Of a DNA stretch of 64,000 bases, positions 7,947-16,544 are shown one piece after another. Position numbers and translations under genes: made by a program. The notes beneath the pieces were generated by a model. The model searched no databases. It was not told the DNA's origin and worked only from the letters and a program-made list of their open reading frames with translations. Source of the DNA: Streptomyces avidinii (GTDB lineage Bacteria > Actinomycetota > Actinomycetes > Streptomycetales > Streptomycetaceae); contig NZ_BMVL01000005.1 in the NCBI RefSeq assembly GCF_014650695.1, forward strand, positions 1 through 64,000. Reading direction: 5' to 3'. Within the stretch, counting starts at the first letter, position 1; each line of letters opens with the position of its first letter.

Positions 7947-9104
7947 ATGAACGATCACGCAGTGAATCGGCCCGCAGGCGAGGGCATGGGCAGACGCAGG
8001 TTCCTGGCAGCGGCGGGACTCACCGCCGCCGCGGCCGCACTGGCGGCGGCCGAAGGGCGGGCCGGCGCCGCGGCGGCGATCCGCCCGGCGACGGCCGGCG
8101 CCTTCCGCGTGCCGATCGAGGACGTCCGGCACACCCGTACCTGGATGGCCTGGCCGGACAGCACCTCCATCTGGGGCAACACGCTCAGCGGCGTCCAGCA
8201 GGACATCGCGCTCATCGCACGGACCATCGCCAAGTACGAGCCGGTCCACATCTGTGCCAACTCCGGCAGCGCCGCCAAGGCCCGCTCGATGTGCGGCTCC
8301 ACCGTCACCGTCATCAGCACCATCCCCGTCGACGACTGCTGGATGCGCGACACGGGACCCGTCTTCCGCACCAACGGATCCGGCGGTCTGGACGCCGTCG
8401 GTCTCAACTTCAACGGCTGGGGCAAGAAGCAGGCCCACTCCCGGGACAACCTGGTCGCCGGACGGATCGCCTCCTACGTCGGCGTGCCGTTCACCGCCGC
8501 CGCCCTGGTGGGCGAGGGCGGCGCGATCGAGCAGGACGGCGCCGGCACCCTGATGGCCACCCGCAGCAGCCTGGTCAACAAGAACCGCAACCCCAACAAG
8601 ACGCAGGCGCAGATCGAGTCCGCGATGCTCGCCGCGTACGGCGCCTCCAAGGTCATCTGGTTCGACGGGGTGAAGGGCCAGGACATCACCGACGACCACG
8701 TCGACGCGACCTCGCGCTTCCTCGCCCCCGGCCGGGCCGCCGTCCAGATGCCCCTGGCCTCGGACAGCGACGTGTACGCCAAGGACGCGCGCCAGCAGTA
8801 CCAGATCCTGTCGGCGTCCACCGCTGCCGACGGCACGCGCATGACGGTCGACCAGATCCAGGGCCCCGACTACAACAGGATCCGCTCCTCCAACCCGGAC
8901 TTCCTCGCCTCCTACGCCAACTACTACCTGTGCAACGGCGCCGTCATCACCGCCCACTTCGGCGACACCCGGGCCGACACCGCGGCGAAGGCCACCCTGG
9001 CCCGGCTCTACCCGGGCCGGACCGTCGAGCAGCTCAACATCGACCGGCTCGGCACCGGCGGCGGCGGGATCCACTGCGTCACCCAGCAGCAGCCCGTCCC
9101 GTAA
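7947..9104 (+). CDS. Tat-exported agmatine deiminase family protein
   Basis: The 385-residue paralogue of the deiminase at 625 carries a twin-arginine signal: GMGRRRFLAAAGLTAAAAAL, followed by an Ala-rich segment to about residue 45. The catalytic set is intact: DDCWMRDTGPVF, DDHVDATSRFLAPG with the His, and GGGGIHCVTQQ with the nucleophile near Cys377. GGAGG sits about ten bases before ATG 7947, preferred over an in-frame ATG at 7923. It would deiminate agmatine, or possibly peptidyl-arginine, outside the membrane. Extracytoplasmic agmatine deiminase homologues are common in Streptomyces but poorly studied. Divergent tetR and a shared operator-like site link it to the cytosolic enzyme. A strong hairpin follows the stop. 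Confidence 0.88.
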   Translation: MNDHAVNRPAGEGMGRRRFLAAAGLTAAAAALAAAEGRAGAAAAIRPATAGAFRVPIEDVRHTRTWMAWPDSTSIWGNTLSGVQQDIALIARTIAKYEPVHICANSGSAAKARSMCGSTVTVISTIPVDDCWMRDTGPVFRTNGSGGLDAVGLNFNGWGKKQAHSRDNLVAGRIASYVGVPFTAAALVGEGGAIEQDGAGTLMATRSSLVNKNRNPNKTQAQIESAMLAAYGASKVIWFDGVKGQDITDDHVDATSRFLAPGRAAVQMPLASDSDVYAKDARQQYQILSASTAADGTRMTVDQIQGPDYNRIRSSNPDFLASYANYYLCNGAVITAHFGDTRADTAAKATLARLYPGRTVEQLNIDRLGTGGGGIHCVTQQQPVP

Positions 9105-9144
9105 CCCCGCACCTTCGGCCACACCCGCACCGCACCAGGACCAC

Positions 9145-9176
9145 GGGGCCGTTCCGGAGTGATCCGGAGCGGCCCT
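9145..9176 (+). terminator. Rho-independent-type hairpin after exported deiminase gene
   Basis: GGGCCGTTCCGGA (9146-9158) pairs with TCCGGAGCGGCCC (9163-9175) across the four-base loop GTGA, with one G-U pair; a further G-U can close at 9145/9176. It sits about 40 bases after the deiminase stop. No U-tract follows, as usual in Streptomyces. Confidence 0.65.
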
Positions 9177-9321
9177 CCGCCCGTTCCGGCGCCACGGCGA
9201 TCGGGCGGGACGATCGGGGACGACATACCGCCGTTCGGGAAAATCCTTGGACCGGGCGGACGCCGTCGCGGGACACTTCGGTTCCTGCAAACCTCCCGCC
9301 ACACGACAGCACAGGGTTGTA

Positions 9322-11136
9322 ATGGGAACGCCTGGATCGGCCGAAGGTTCACCGGGCACGGGCTCGGTACTCCTCGCACTTCGCTACTACGGACGGGAGT
9401 TGGTCCGCCTTCGCCGGCTGACCGCACCCGCGATGCTGCTCCCGGCACTGGGCAACATCGGCATCAACTACATCGCGCCGCTGATCGTCGCCAAGCTCGT
9501 CGGCCGCATCTCCGGCGGCGGCAGCACCACCGTCGACGCCATGCTGCCCTACGTCCTCGGCTTCGCCGGGGTCCTGCTGCTCGCGGAAGCACTGTGGCGC
9601 GTCGGGCTGCACTGCCTCAACCGCCTCGACGCCCGCGGCATCGAGCACCTCTACGTGGTCGGCATGGACGAACTGTTCGCCAAGGACGCGGCGTTCTTCC
9701 ACGACAACTTCGCCGGGTCACTGACCAAACGCGTACTGAGCTTCGCCTCCCGCTTCGAGGAGTTCGTCGACACCCTGACCTTCTCGGTCATGGGCAGTTT
9801 CGTACCGCTGCTGTTCGCCTCCGTCGTGCTGTGGCAGTACGACCCGCTGCTCGTGGCCGGGCTGCTGGTCCTGATCGCGGTGACCGCGCTGGGTGTGGCG
9901 CCGCTGATCCGGCGCCGCCAGACCCTCGTGGCCCAGCGCGAGGAGGCGATCGCCCGGGTGTCGGGCCACGTCGCGGACAGCCTGATGAACATGGACACGG
10001 TCCGGGCGTTCGCCGCCGAGGAACGCGAGGCCGCCGAACACCGGTCGCGCGTCGCCGAGTCGCGCCGGCTCACCCTGCGCTCCTGGGACTACGGCAACCT
10101 GCGCATCGACACGGTCGTCGCGCCGATGTCCGTACTGACCAATGCGCTGGGCCTGCTCCTCGCCGTCACGCTGGGCGGGGGAGAGCACGGGGTGGAGGCG
10201 GTCATCGTGGCCTTCACCTACTACGCCAGCGCCACGCGGATCATGTTCGAGTTCAACCAGATCTACCGCCGTCTGGAGAGCTCGATGACGGAGGCCGGGC
10301 AGTTCACCGAACTGCTGCTGACGCCGCCCACCGTGCTCGACCCGGCCTCGCCCGAACCGCTGCGGCCCGGAGCCTCGGACGTCCGCTTCGAGCAGGTCAC
10401 CTTCGCCCACGGCGGCGGGAAGCCGCTCTTCGACGGACTCGACCTCGACGTGCCCGGCGGGACGAAGATCGGCCTGGTCGGCCGGTCCGGTGGCGGCAAG
10501 ACGACGCTCACCCGGCTGCTGATGCGGATGACGGACGTCGAAGCCGGCCGGATCCTGATCGGCGGCCAGGACATCAGCCGACTGCGCCAGGCCGACCTGC
10601 GCAGCCTGATCGCCTACGTCCCGCAGGACCCGGCGATGTTCCACCGCACCCTGCGGGAGAACATCGCCTTCGCCCGCCCGGACGCCACCGAGGCCGAGAT
10701 CCGCCGGGCGGCCGAGGCGGCGCACGTCACGGAGTTCACCGACGCCCTGCCGGACGGCTTCGACACCATGGTCGGCGAACGCGGCGTCAAGCTGTCCGGC
10801 GGACAGCGCCAACGCGTCGCGCTCGCCCGGGCGATCCTGCGCGACGCGCCGATCCTGCTGCTCGACGAGGCGACCAGCGCCCTGGACTCCGAGAGCGAGA
10901 TCCTGGTCCAGGAGGCGCTGTGGCGGCTCATGGAGGGACGGACGGCCCTCGTGGTGGCGCACCGGCTGAGTACGGTCGCGAACATGGACCGGCTCGTCGT
11001 CCTCGACCGCGGACGCATCGTCGAGCACGGCACGCACCAGGAGCTGCTCGCCTCGGACGGCGCGTACGCGAAGCTGTGGCAGCACCAGTCGGGCGGCTTC
11101 CTCGACGACACCGCCGCACGCTCCGACGTCGGCTGA
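9322..11136 (+). CDS. ABC transporter, fused membrane and ATP-binding domains (exporter type)
   Basis: The 604-residue half-transporter has an N-terminal six-helix exporter domain at about residues 20-315 and a nucleotide-binding domain at about 350-590, and probably works as a homodimer. Motifs are Walker A GLVGRSGGGKTTL, Q-loop VPQDPAMFH, signature LSGGQRQRVALARAIL, Walker B LLLDEATSALDSES and the H-loop histidine in VVAHRLSTV. I chose ATG 9322 over the upstream TTG at 9247 because the intervening residues look non-coding and AGGG lies nine bases upstream. It stands alone, between the deiminase terminator and a convergent hydrolase. The substrate is unknown; lipids, peptides and drugs are typical for this class. 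Confidence 0.92.
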   Translation: MGTPGSAEGSPGTGSVLLALRYYGRELVRLRRLTAPAMLLPALGNIGINYIAPLIVAKLVGRISGGGSTTVDAMLPYVLGFAGVLLLAEALWRVGLHCLNRLDARGIEHLYVVGMDELFAKDAAFFHDNFAGSLTKRVLSFASRFEEFVDTLTFSVMGSFVPLLFASVVLWQYDPLLVAGLLVLIAVTALGVAPLIRRRQTLVAQREEAIARVSGHVADSLMNMDTVRAFAAEEREAAEHRSRVAESRRLTLRSWDYGNLRIDTVVAPMSVLTNALGLLLAVTLGGGEHGVEAVIVAFTYYASATRIMFEFNQIYRRLESSMTEAGQFTELLLTPPTVLDPASPEPLRPGASDVRFEQVTFAHGGGKPLFDGLDLDVPGGTKIGLVGRSGGGKTTLTRLLMRMTDVEAGRILIGGQDISRLRQADLRSLIAYVPQDPAMFHRTLRENIAFARPDATEAEIRRAAEAAHVTEFTDALPDGFDTMVGERGVKLSGGQRQRVALARAILRDAPILLLDEATSALDSESEILVQEALWRLMEGRTALVVAHRLSTVANMDRLVVLDRGRIVEHGTHQELLASDGAYAKLWQHQSGGFLDDTAARSDVG

Positions 11137-11153
11137 AAACGCGGACCCGGCCG

Positions 11154-11178
11154 GCCGCGCCCTCCGGTGGGGCGCGGC
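11154..11178. terminator. Bidirectional hairpin between convergent genes
   Basis: GCCGCGCCC (11154-11162) pairs perfectly with GGGCGCGGC (11170-11178) around a seven-base loop. It lies between the stops of the ABC exporter (11136) and the convergent hydrolase (11189), so it probably ends both transcripts. Confidence 0.7.
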
Positions 11179-11188
11179 GGGGACGGGA

Positions 11189-12040
11189 TCACGGGGCGAG
11201 GGTGAATCCGTCGACCAGCTCGACGAATTCGTCCTCCTTCTCGAAGAACGCGACGTGTCCGGCGTCGATCTCGGCGTACCGGCTGTTCCCGATCGCCGCG
11301 TACAGGGCGCGGCTGTTCTCCACGGGGACGGTGATGTCCTGGGCGTGACCGATGACGAGCGTCTCGGCCTGGATCCGCGGCAGCAGGTCGCGGATGTCGA
11401 TGCGGGTGTCGAGGTCCACGTGGCGCAGGGTGCCGGGGGTGGGCGGCATGTTGGGGATCAGGAGTTCCACCTGCTCGCGGCCGATCGCGTTGAGGAATCC
11501 GCGGCTGAAGCCGGTCATGGCGACGGCGCGGCCGAAGGCGGCCGGGTCGGAGGTGCCGAGCTGCTTCCACAGGGTGAACAGGTTGCGCAGGTACTCGTCG
11601 CTCTCGGTGTGGGCCCAGCCGGCGACGAGGATCAGGCGGCGTACGAGGTCGGGGCGCAGGGCGGCGACGGCCGCGGAGACCGGCGCGCCCATCGAGAAGC
11701 CCAGCAGGTCCACCGGGCCGGCGTCCGCGTCCTCGATGACGGCGATGACCTGCGCGGCCAGGCCCTCCACCGTCAGCGGGGCCCCGTCGTCCGTGGTGCG
11801 CTCGGTGCCCGAGAGGTCCGGGGTGATCACGGTGTGGCCGGCGGTGAAACGTGGGAGCAGCCCGCCCCAGTTGACGGCAGAACCACCGGATCCGGTGCCG
11901 TGGACCAGGACGAGCGCGGGGCCCGAGCCGGTGCGGTCGTAGTGGACCCGGGCGGCGGCGACCTGCACGGTGGCAGTGGCAGTGGCAGTGGCAGTGGCAG
12001 TGGCAGTGGCAGTGGCAGTGGCGGTGGCGGTGGCGGGCAT
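11189..12040 (-). CDS. Alpha/beta hydrolase with Thr-Ala repeat leader
   Basis: The 283-residue alpha/beta-fold hydrolase shows the oxyanion region LVLVHGTGSGG, nucleophile elbow GFSMG (Ser near 116) and terminal histidine in DAGHVAFFEKEDEF. The N terminus is unusual: after MP comes an alternating Ala-Thr run of over 20 residues encoded by a hexanucleotide repeat. Catalytic-domain sequence begins only at VQVAAARVHYDRTGSG. ATG 12040 is chosen because AGAAGGA lies about nine bases upstream. The run lacks the hydrophobicity and charge pattern of a convincing signal peptide. It is divergent from an XRE regulator, a common Streptomyces pairing in which the regulator controls the neighbour. Substrate unknown. 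Confidence 0.88.
   Translation of the reverse strand: MPATATATATATATATATATATATVQVAAARVHYDRTGSGPALVLVHGTGSGGSAVNWGGLLPRFTAGHTVITPDLSGTERTTDDGAPLTVEGLAAQVIAVIEDADAGPVDLLGFSMGAPVSAAVAALRPDLVRRLILVAGWAHTESDEYLRNLFTLWKQLGTSDPAAFGRAVAMTGFSRGFLNAIGREQVELLIPNMPPTPGTLRHVDLDTRIDIRDLLPRIQAETLVIGHAQDITVPVENSRALYAAIGNSRYAEIDAGHVAFFEKEDEFVELVDGFTLAP
11971..12036 (+). repeat. Hexanucleotide microsatellite (TGGCAG)8 plus (TGGCGG)3
   Basis: Eight exact TGGCAG units (11971-12018) are followed by three TGGCGG units (12019-12036). On the minus strand they encode alternating Ala and Thr at the start of the hydrolase gene. Changes in unit number would keep the frame and alter only leader length. Confidence 0.9.
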
Positions 12041-12186
12041 GGCGGATGTTCCTTCTGGGGCTGGGTGGGCGCCGGGGGCGTTCGCTCCGGCTCCGCCCAC
12101 ACTGCCGCCGGCGGGCCGTGGGCGGGAGAGACCGCCCGAACCTAGGACCGGGGATCCCGGGCTGCGGCGCGGCCCTGTCCGGCAGA

Positions 12187-13053
12187 ATGATCAATATGAC
12201 GATCGACCGCCGGGAACTCGCCGACTTCCTCCGCCGCTCACGCGACCGCGTGCGTCCCTCGGACGTGGGGCTCACCGCCGGATCCCGGCGGCGCACGCCG
12301 GGGCTGCGGCGCGAGGAGGTCGCCCAGCTCGCGGGCATGTCGGCCGACTACTACATGCGGCTGGAGCAGGCCCGCGGCCCCCAGCCGTCACCGCAGATGC
12401 TGTCCGCCCTCGCCCGCGCCCTGCGGCTCAGCGACGACGAACGCGACCACCTCCACCTGCTCGCCGGACACCGCCCGCCCGCGGGCCGGGTCGGCGGTGA
12501 CCGGGTCGGCGCCGGCCTGCTGCACCTGTTGGACCAACTGCCCGGCACCGCCGCCCAGGTACTCGGCGACCTCGGCGACGTCCTGGCCCAGAACGACCTG
12601 GCGCGGTCCCTGCTCGGCGGCGTGTGCACCGTCTCCGAGCACGGCCGCAACGTGATCTGGCGCTGGTTCGCCGACCCGGCCGCGCGGGAGGCGTACCCGG
12701 CCGACGAGCACGACCACTACAGCCGGCTGCACGTCGCGGACCTGCGGGCGGCCGTCGCCCGCAGGGGCGCCGCCGATCCGGCGGCCAGCCGTCTGGTGGA
12801 CCGCCTGCGGCAGGGCAGTGAGGAGTTCGCCGCCCTGTGGGAGCTGCACGAGGTCGCCGTACGCCGCCGCAGCCGGATGCGGGTCGTCCACCCGCTCGTG
12901 GGTCCCGTCGACCTCGACTGCCAGGTGCTCCTCGCCCAGGAGGAGGACCAGCGCCTCGTCCTGTTCACCCCGCCGCCCGGCTCGGACACGGCCGACCGCC
13001 TCGCCCTGCTCCGGGTCGTCGGCACCGAACGGTTCGGCTCGGGGGTGAGGTGA
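12187..13053 (+). CDS. XRE-family regulator with MmyB-like ligand-binding domain
   Basis: The 288-residue regulator has an N-terminal helix-turn-helix at about residues 5-70 (ELADFLRRSRDRVRP, then RRTPGLRREEVAQLAGMSADYYMRLEQARG). The C-terminal domain is of the MmyB type, recognised by DVLAQNDLARSLLGG, the conserved NVIWRWFADPAAR and a terminal DCQVLLAQEEDQRLVLFT segment. MmyB-like domains are thought to bind small lipophilic ligands. The start is either ATG 12187 or ATG 12196; neither has a strong ribosome-binding site. It is divergent from the alpha/beta hydrolase across about 146 bases and presumably regulates it. The FMN reductase gene starts four bases after its stop, so those two are probably co-transcribed. 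Confidence 0.9.
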   Translation: MINMTIDRRELADFLRRSRDRVRPSDVGLTAGSRRRTPGLRREEVAQLAGMSADYYMRLEQARGPQPSPQMLSALARALRLSDDERDHLHLLAGHRPPAGRVGGDRVGAGLLHLLDQLPGTAAQVLGDLGDVLAQNDLARSLLGGVCTVSEHGRNVIWRWFADPAAREAYPADEHDHYSRLHVADLRAAVARRGAADPAASRLVDRLRQGSEEFAALWELHEVAVRRRSRMRVVHPLVGPVDLDCQVLLAQEEDQRLVLFTPPPGSDTADRLALLRVVGTERFGSGVR

Positions 13054-13057
13054 CCGG

Positions 13058-13594
13058 ATGTCCACGCCGCCCCTGATCCTTCTGCTGTCCGGAAGCCTGC
13101 GGACCGGTTCCTCCAACGAGTCCGTGCTGCGCACCGCGCAGGCCGTGGCGCCCGCCCACGTGCGCACCGTGCTCCACGCGGGCCCGGCCGCGCTGCCGCA
13201 CTTCAACCCCGACGACGACACCGACCCCCTCCCGGCCCCGGTGGCGGAGCTGCGCGCGGCGATCGGCGCGGCGGCCGCGGTCCTGATCTGCACCCCGGAG
13301 TACGCGGGCACCCTGCCGGGCTCGTTCAAGAACCTGCTGGACTGGACGGTGGGCGGTACCGAGATCTGCGACAAGCCCGTGGCCTGGGTCAACGCGGCCG
13401 CCGCCGGCCGGGGCCGGGGCGCGGAGGCCACGTTGAGGACGGTACTGGGCTACACCGGCGCGGACATCGTGGAGTCGGCCTGTGTGAACGTCCCGGTGGA
13501 CCGGGGGACGGTCGGACCGGACGGGGTGATCACCGACGAAGGGGTGCGCGAAGAGCTCCGCGCGGTGCTCGCACGGCTGCTGGCACCCCGCTGA
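13058..13594 (+). CDS. NADPH-dependent FMN reductase family flavoprotein
   Basis: The 178-residue flavodoxin-like reductase has the phosphate-binding loop LLLSGSLRTGSSNESVL at the N terminus, where FMN would bind. The hallmark PEYAGTLPGSFKNLLDW lies near residue 80-95. Relatives (chromate, quinone, azo or FMN reductases) transfer two electrons from NADPH through FMN. The gene begins four bases downstream of the XRE regulator, suggesting a small operon. Together with the divergent hydrolase this could form a detoxification response, but that is inference. The physiological acceptor cannot be told from sequence. Confidence 0.9.
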   Translation: MSTPPLILLLSGSLRTGSSNESVLRTAQAVAPAHVRTVLHAGPAALPHFNPDDDTDPLPAPVAELRAAIGAAAAVLICTPEYAGTLPGSFKNLLDWTVGGTEICDKPVAWVNAAAAGRGRGAEATLRTVLGYTGADIVESACVNVPVDRGTVGPDGVITDEGVREELRAVLARLLAPR

Positions 13595-13655
13595 GGGGCT
13601 CTTCCCGAGAGCGGCGCCCACCCTTCAGGACTGGATGTGCATAGTTTGTCCCGAT

Positions 13656-14393
13656 ATGAGCATGCATGCTGAAAGTCCCGTCGGTCCCGGGCGGCGCCGG
13701 CTGCTCCGGGTGGTACTGACCGGCACGGCGGCCCTGGGGGCCGGCCTGGTGGCCGGCTCCCCCCGCACCCCGGACGCCCCCGTCACCGGAGGCCCCGGAA
13801 GGGTCCGGCCCGCCACCCCCCGGACCGCGCTGGTGGAACTGGAGGCGGGGAACGCGCGCTGGCGGACCCTGCACGAGCGGCACCCCGACGAGACGCGGAT
13901 CGTGCGGCAGACGCTGGTCGGCGGCCAGCACCCCTTCGCCGTCGTCCTCGGCTGCGTCGACTCGCGCGTGCCCCCGGAGCTGGTCTTCGACCAGGGCCTC
14001 GGTGACCTGCTGACCGTACGGTCGGCGGGCGAGGTGCTGGACGAGGCCGTGCTCGGGAGCATCGCGTACGGCGTCCTCGAACTGGGCATCCCGCTGGTCG
14101 TCGTCCTCGGGCACCAGTCGTGCGGGGCGGTCGGCGCGGCCGTCCGGGCCGCCGGGGGAGGGGCCCCGCTGCCGGGCCACATGCAGTACCTGGTCGATCA
14201 GATCCACCCGGCGATCGACCGCACGCTGCGCGGTGCCGCGCGGATCGACGCCGCGATCACCGCGAACGTACGGCTGGTGCGGGCGAGGCTGGCCGCGGAA
14301 CCGGAGCTCGCGGCCAAGGTCGCGGCCGGGGACCTGGCCATCGTCGGAGCCCGGTACGAGCTCACCAGCCAGCAGGTGCGCCGGATCCACTGA
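13656..14393 (+). CDS. Beta-class carbonic anhydrase, probably Tat-exported
   Basis: The 245-residue beta-carbonic anhydrase interconverts CO2 and bicarbonate. Zinc ligands are visible: Cys100 in CVDSR with the Asp102/Arg104 dyad, and His153 and Cys156 in GHQSCGAV. The N terminus GRRRLLRVVLTGTAALGAGLVAGS looks like a twin-arginine or lipid-free export signal, giving an extracytoplasmic enzyme; a Tat variant is more likely than a cytosolic form. ATG 13656 has no ribosome-binding site. A TAGTTT at 13642-13647 would place transcription initiation at the start codon, so a leaderless message is possible. ATG 13662 is an alternative. Confidence 0.88.
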   Translation: MSMHAESPVGPGRRRLLRVVLTGTAALGAGLVAGSPRTPDAPVTGGPGRVRPATPRTALVELEAGNARWRTLHERHPDETRIVRQTLVGGQHPFAVVLGCVDSRVPPELVFDQGLGDLLTVRSAGEVLDEAVLGSIAYGVLELGIPLVVVLGHQSCGAVGAAVRAAGGGAPLPGHMQYLVDQIHPAIDRTLRGAARIDAAITANVRLVRARLAAEPELAAKVAAGDLAIVGARYELTSQQVRRIH

Positions 14394-14446
14394 ACCGCCG
14401 CGGCCCGCACGGTCCGGCAGGGTGCGAATGCCCGTTCGTCAGCGGC

Positions 14447-14464
14447 GTGCGGCGCCCGCCGCAC
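14447..14464 (+). terminator. Short GC-rich hairpin after carbonic anhydrase gene
   Basis: GTGCGGCG and CGCCGCAC are perfect complements with only two bases between them, so the real loop would open by a pair or two. It lies 54 bases after the carbonic anhydrase stop and 72 before the next start. Confidence 0.45.
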
Positions 14465-14535
14465 GTCCGGGTGATTGTTCCCCTCACGGGTGGCTTTGGG
14501 CGATCAAGGCGCTTTCGGGCCGCGAGAGTTGATCC

Positions 14536-16497
14536 ATGATCATTGAACCCGCTTCCGCACCCGACCCCGCGTCCGGCACCTCGGACGAGCCGGCCCCGGC
14601 CGCCGCCCGCCGCCCCTCCCGCCGTACCGTCATCGCCGGGGCGGCCGCCGTCGCGGGAGCCGGGGCCCTGTCGGTCGCCGCGGCGTCCGCCGGGACCCCG
14701 CAGGCGCCGTCCGGCTCCGCGCGCCCCGACTGGGAGACCTGCCTCACCATCGCCCGGGCCGTCCTCGTACGGGACGAGGACGACGAGTCCCTGGTGCCCC
14801 GTTACTCCGACATCCTCCTGAAGCACGGGCTGCCCCGCTCCCGTACCCGCAAGAAGGTCCTGATCGTCGGCGCCGGACCCGCCGGACTCACCGCCGCCCA
14901 CCTGCTGCGCGAGGCCGGACACCAGGTCACCGTCATCGAGGCCAACGGCAACCGGGTGGGCGGCCGGATCAAGACCTTCCGGGCCGGCGGCCACGAGAAG
15001 TCCGCGGCCCCCTTCGCCGACCCCAAGCAGTACGCCGAGGCCGGCGCGATGCGCATTCCCGACAGCCACCCCCTGGTCACCGGGCTGATCGACAGCCTGG
15101 GCCTGAAGCGCCGGCGCTTCCACCTGGTCGACGTCGACGGGTCCGGCCGCCCCGCCTACCGCACGTGGATCTTCGTCAACGGCATCCGGATCCGCCGCGC
15201 CGACTACGCGCGCAGCCCGCAGGCCCTCAACAAGTCCTTCGGGGTCCCGGCGGCCTACGAGGGCGTGCCGGCCGCGCAGATCGTCCGCAACGCCTTCGCG
15301 CCCGTACGCAAGGAGATCGAGGGCAAGAAGGACAAGCAGCTCGTCGAGGGCTGGGCGCGCGTCATCCAGCGCTACGGCCACATGTCGATGTACCGCTATC
15401 TGACCGAGGAGGCGAAGCTCGACGAGCGGACGATCGACCTGATCGGAACCGTCGAGAACCTCACCTCGCGACTGCACCTCGCCTTCGTCCACAGCTTCAT
15501 CGGGGCCTCGCTGATCAGCCCGGACACCGCCTTCTTCGAACTGCCCGGCGGCACCGCCACCCTGGCCGACGCCCTCTACGCCCGTGTCGAGGACCTCGTA
15601 CGGCTCGACCGCCGGGCCACGCGGATCACCCACGGAGAGGGCCGGGTCAGCGTCGAGACCGTCTCCGAGGGGCGCGGCGGCAGCGCCGTGCGGCGCGAGA
15701 CGTTCACCGGCGACACCGCGATCATCACCGTGCCCTTCTCCGGGCTGCGCCACATCCCGGTCGCGCCCGCGCTGTCGTACGGCAAGCGGCGTGCGATCAC
15801 CGAGCTGCACTACGACGCGGCCACCAAGGTCCTGCTGGAATTCAGCCGCCGCTGGTGGGAGTTCGACGAGGCCGACTGGAAGCGCGAGCTGGAGGCGGTG
15901 CAGCCGGGCCTCTACCGCAAGTACCAGCTCGGGCAGACCCCGGCGGACGGCACACTGCTGGGCGCGCACTCGTCCGTGTCCGACCGCGGCATCTCCAGCG
16001 GGCAGCGGGCGCACTACGCGGCCTGCCGGGCGGTCACCCGCGACCAGCCCGAGGCGGCCCACGTCATCGGCGGCGGCTCGGCCACCGACAACCCCAACCG
16101 CTTCATGTTCCAGCCCTCCTACCCCGTCGAGGGCAGCGCGGGCGGGGTCGTGCTCGCCTCCTACAGCTGGTCGGACGACGCCCTGAAGTGGGACTCCCTG
16201 GACGACGAGGAGCGCTACCCCCGCGCCCTCGCCGGGGTGCAGGAGGTGTTCGGGCAGCGGATCGAGGTGTTCTACACGGGTGTGGGGCGCACCCAGTCCT
16301 GGATGCGCGACCCGTACGCCTACGGCGAGGCCTCCGTGCTGCTGCCCGGCCAGCACACCGAGCTCTTCCCCCACGTCCGCAAGGCGGAGGGGAACCTGCA
16401 CTTCGCCGGGTGCCACACCTCCATCAAGCCGGCGTGGATCGAAGGAGCCCTGGAATCCGCCGTCCGGACCGCCCTCGAGGTCCACTCGACGCTCTGA
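14536..16497 (+). CDS. Tat-exported flavin amine oxidase (L-amino-acid oxidase type)
   Basis: The 653-residue FAD-dependent oxidase would deaminate amines or L-amino acids, producing ammonia and peroxide. The N terminus [21 protein letters not shown] is a twin-arginine signal. The Rossmann FAD motif [22 protein letters not shown] lies at about residues 112-133, with GGRI following. The C-terminal FAD contact is in [29 protein letters not shown] lies about eight bases before ATG 14536. Its size and the [11 protein letters not shown] segment resemble bacterial L-amino-acid oxidases rather than monoamine oxidases. It converges with the channel gene 47 bases on. The substrate amino acid cannot be determined. 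Confidence 0.9.
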   Translation: MIIEPASAPDPASGTSDEPAPAAARRPSRRTVIAGAAAVAGAGALSVAAASAGTPQAPSGSARPDWETCLTIARAVLVRDEDDESLVPRYSDILLKHGLPRSRTRKKVLIVGAGPAGLTAAHLLREAGHQVTVIEANGNRVGGRIKTFRAGGHEKSAAPFADPKQYAEAGAMRIPDSHPLVTGLIDSLGLKRRRFHLVDVDGSGRPAYRTWIFVNGIRIRRADYARSPQALNKSFGVPAAYEGVPAAQIVRNAFAPVRKEIEGKKDKQLVEGWARVIQRYGHMSMYRYLTEEAKLDERTIDLIGTVENLTSRLHLAFVHSFIGASLISPDTAFFELPGGTATLADALYARVEDLVRLDRRATRITHGEGRVSVETVSEGRGGSAVRRETFTGDTAIITVPFSGLRHIPVAPALSYGKRRAITELHYDAATKVLLEFSRRWWEFDEADWKRELEAVQPGLYRKYQLGQTPADGTLLGAHSSVSDRGISSGQRAHYAACRAVTRDQPEAAHVIGGGSATDNPNRFMFQPSYPVEGSAGGVVLASYSWSDDALKWDSLDDEERYPRALAGVQEVFGQRIEVFYTGVGRTQSWMRDPYAYGEASVLLPGQHTELFPHVRKAEGNLHFAGCHTSIKPAWIEGALESAVRTALEVHSTL

Positions 16498-16544
16498 ACG
16501 ACCGGAAACCGGAGACCGGCGACCGACAGCCAACGGTCGACGCC

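Noticed and set aside
11971..12036. Possible CRISPR-like or phase-variable repeat
   Set aside because: Units are six bases without spacers and preserve frame, so this is a coding microsatellite.
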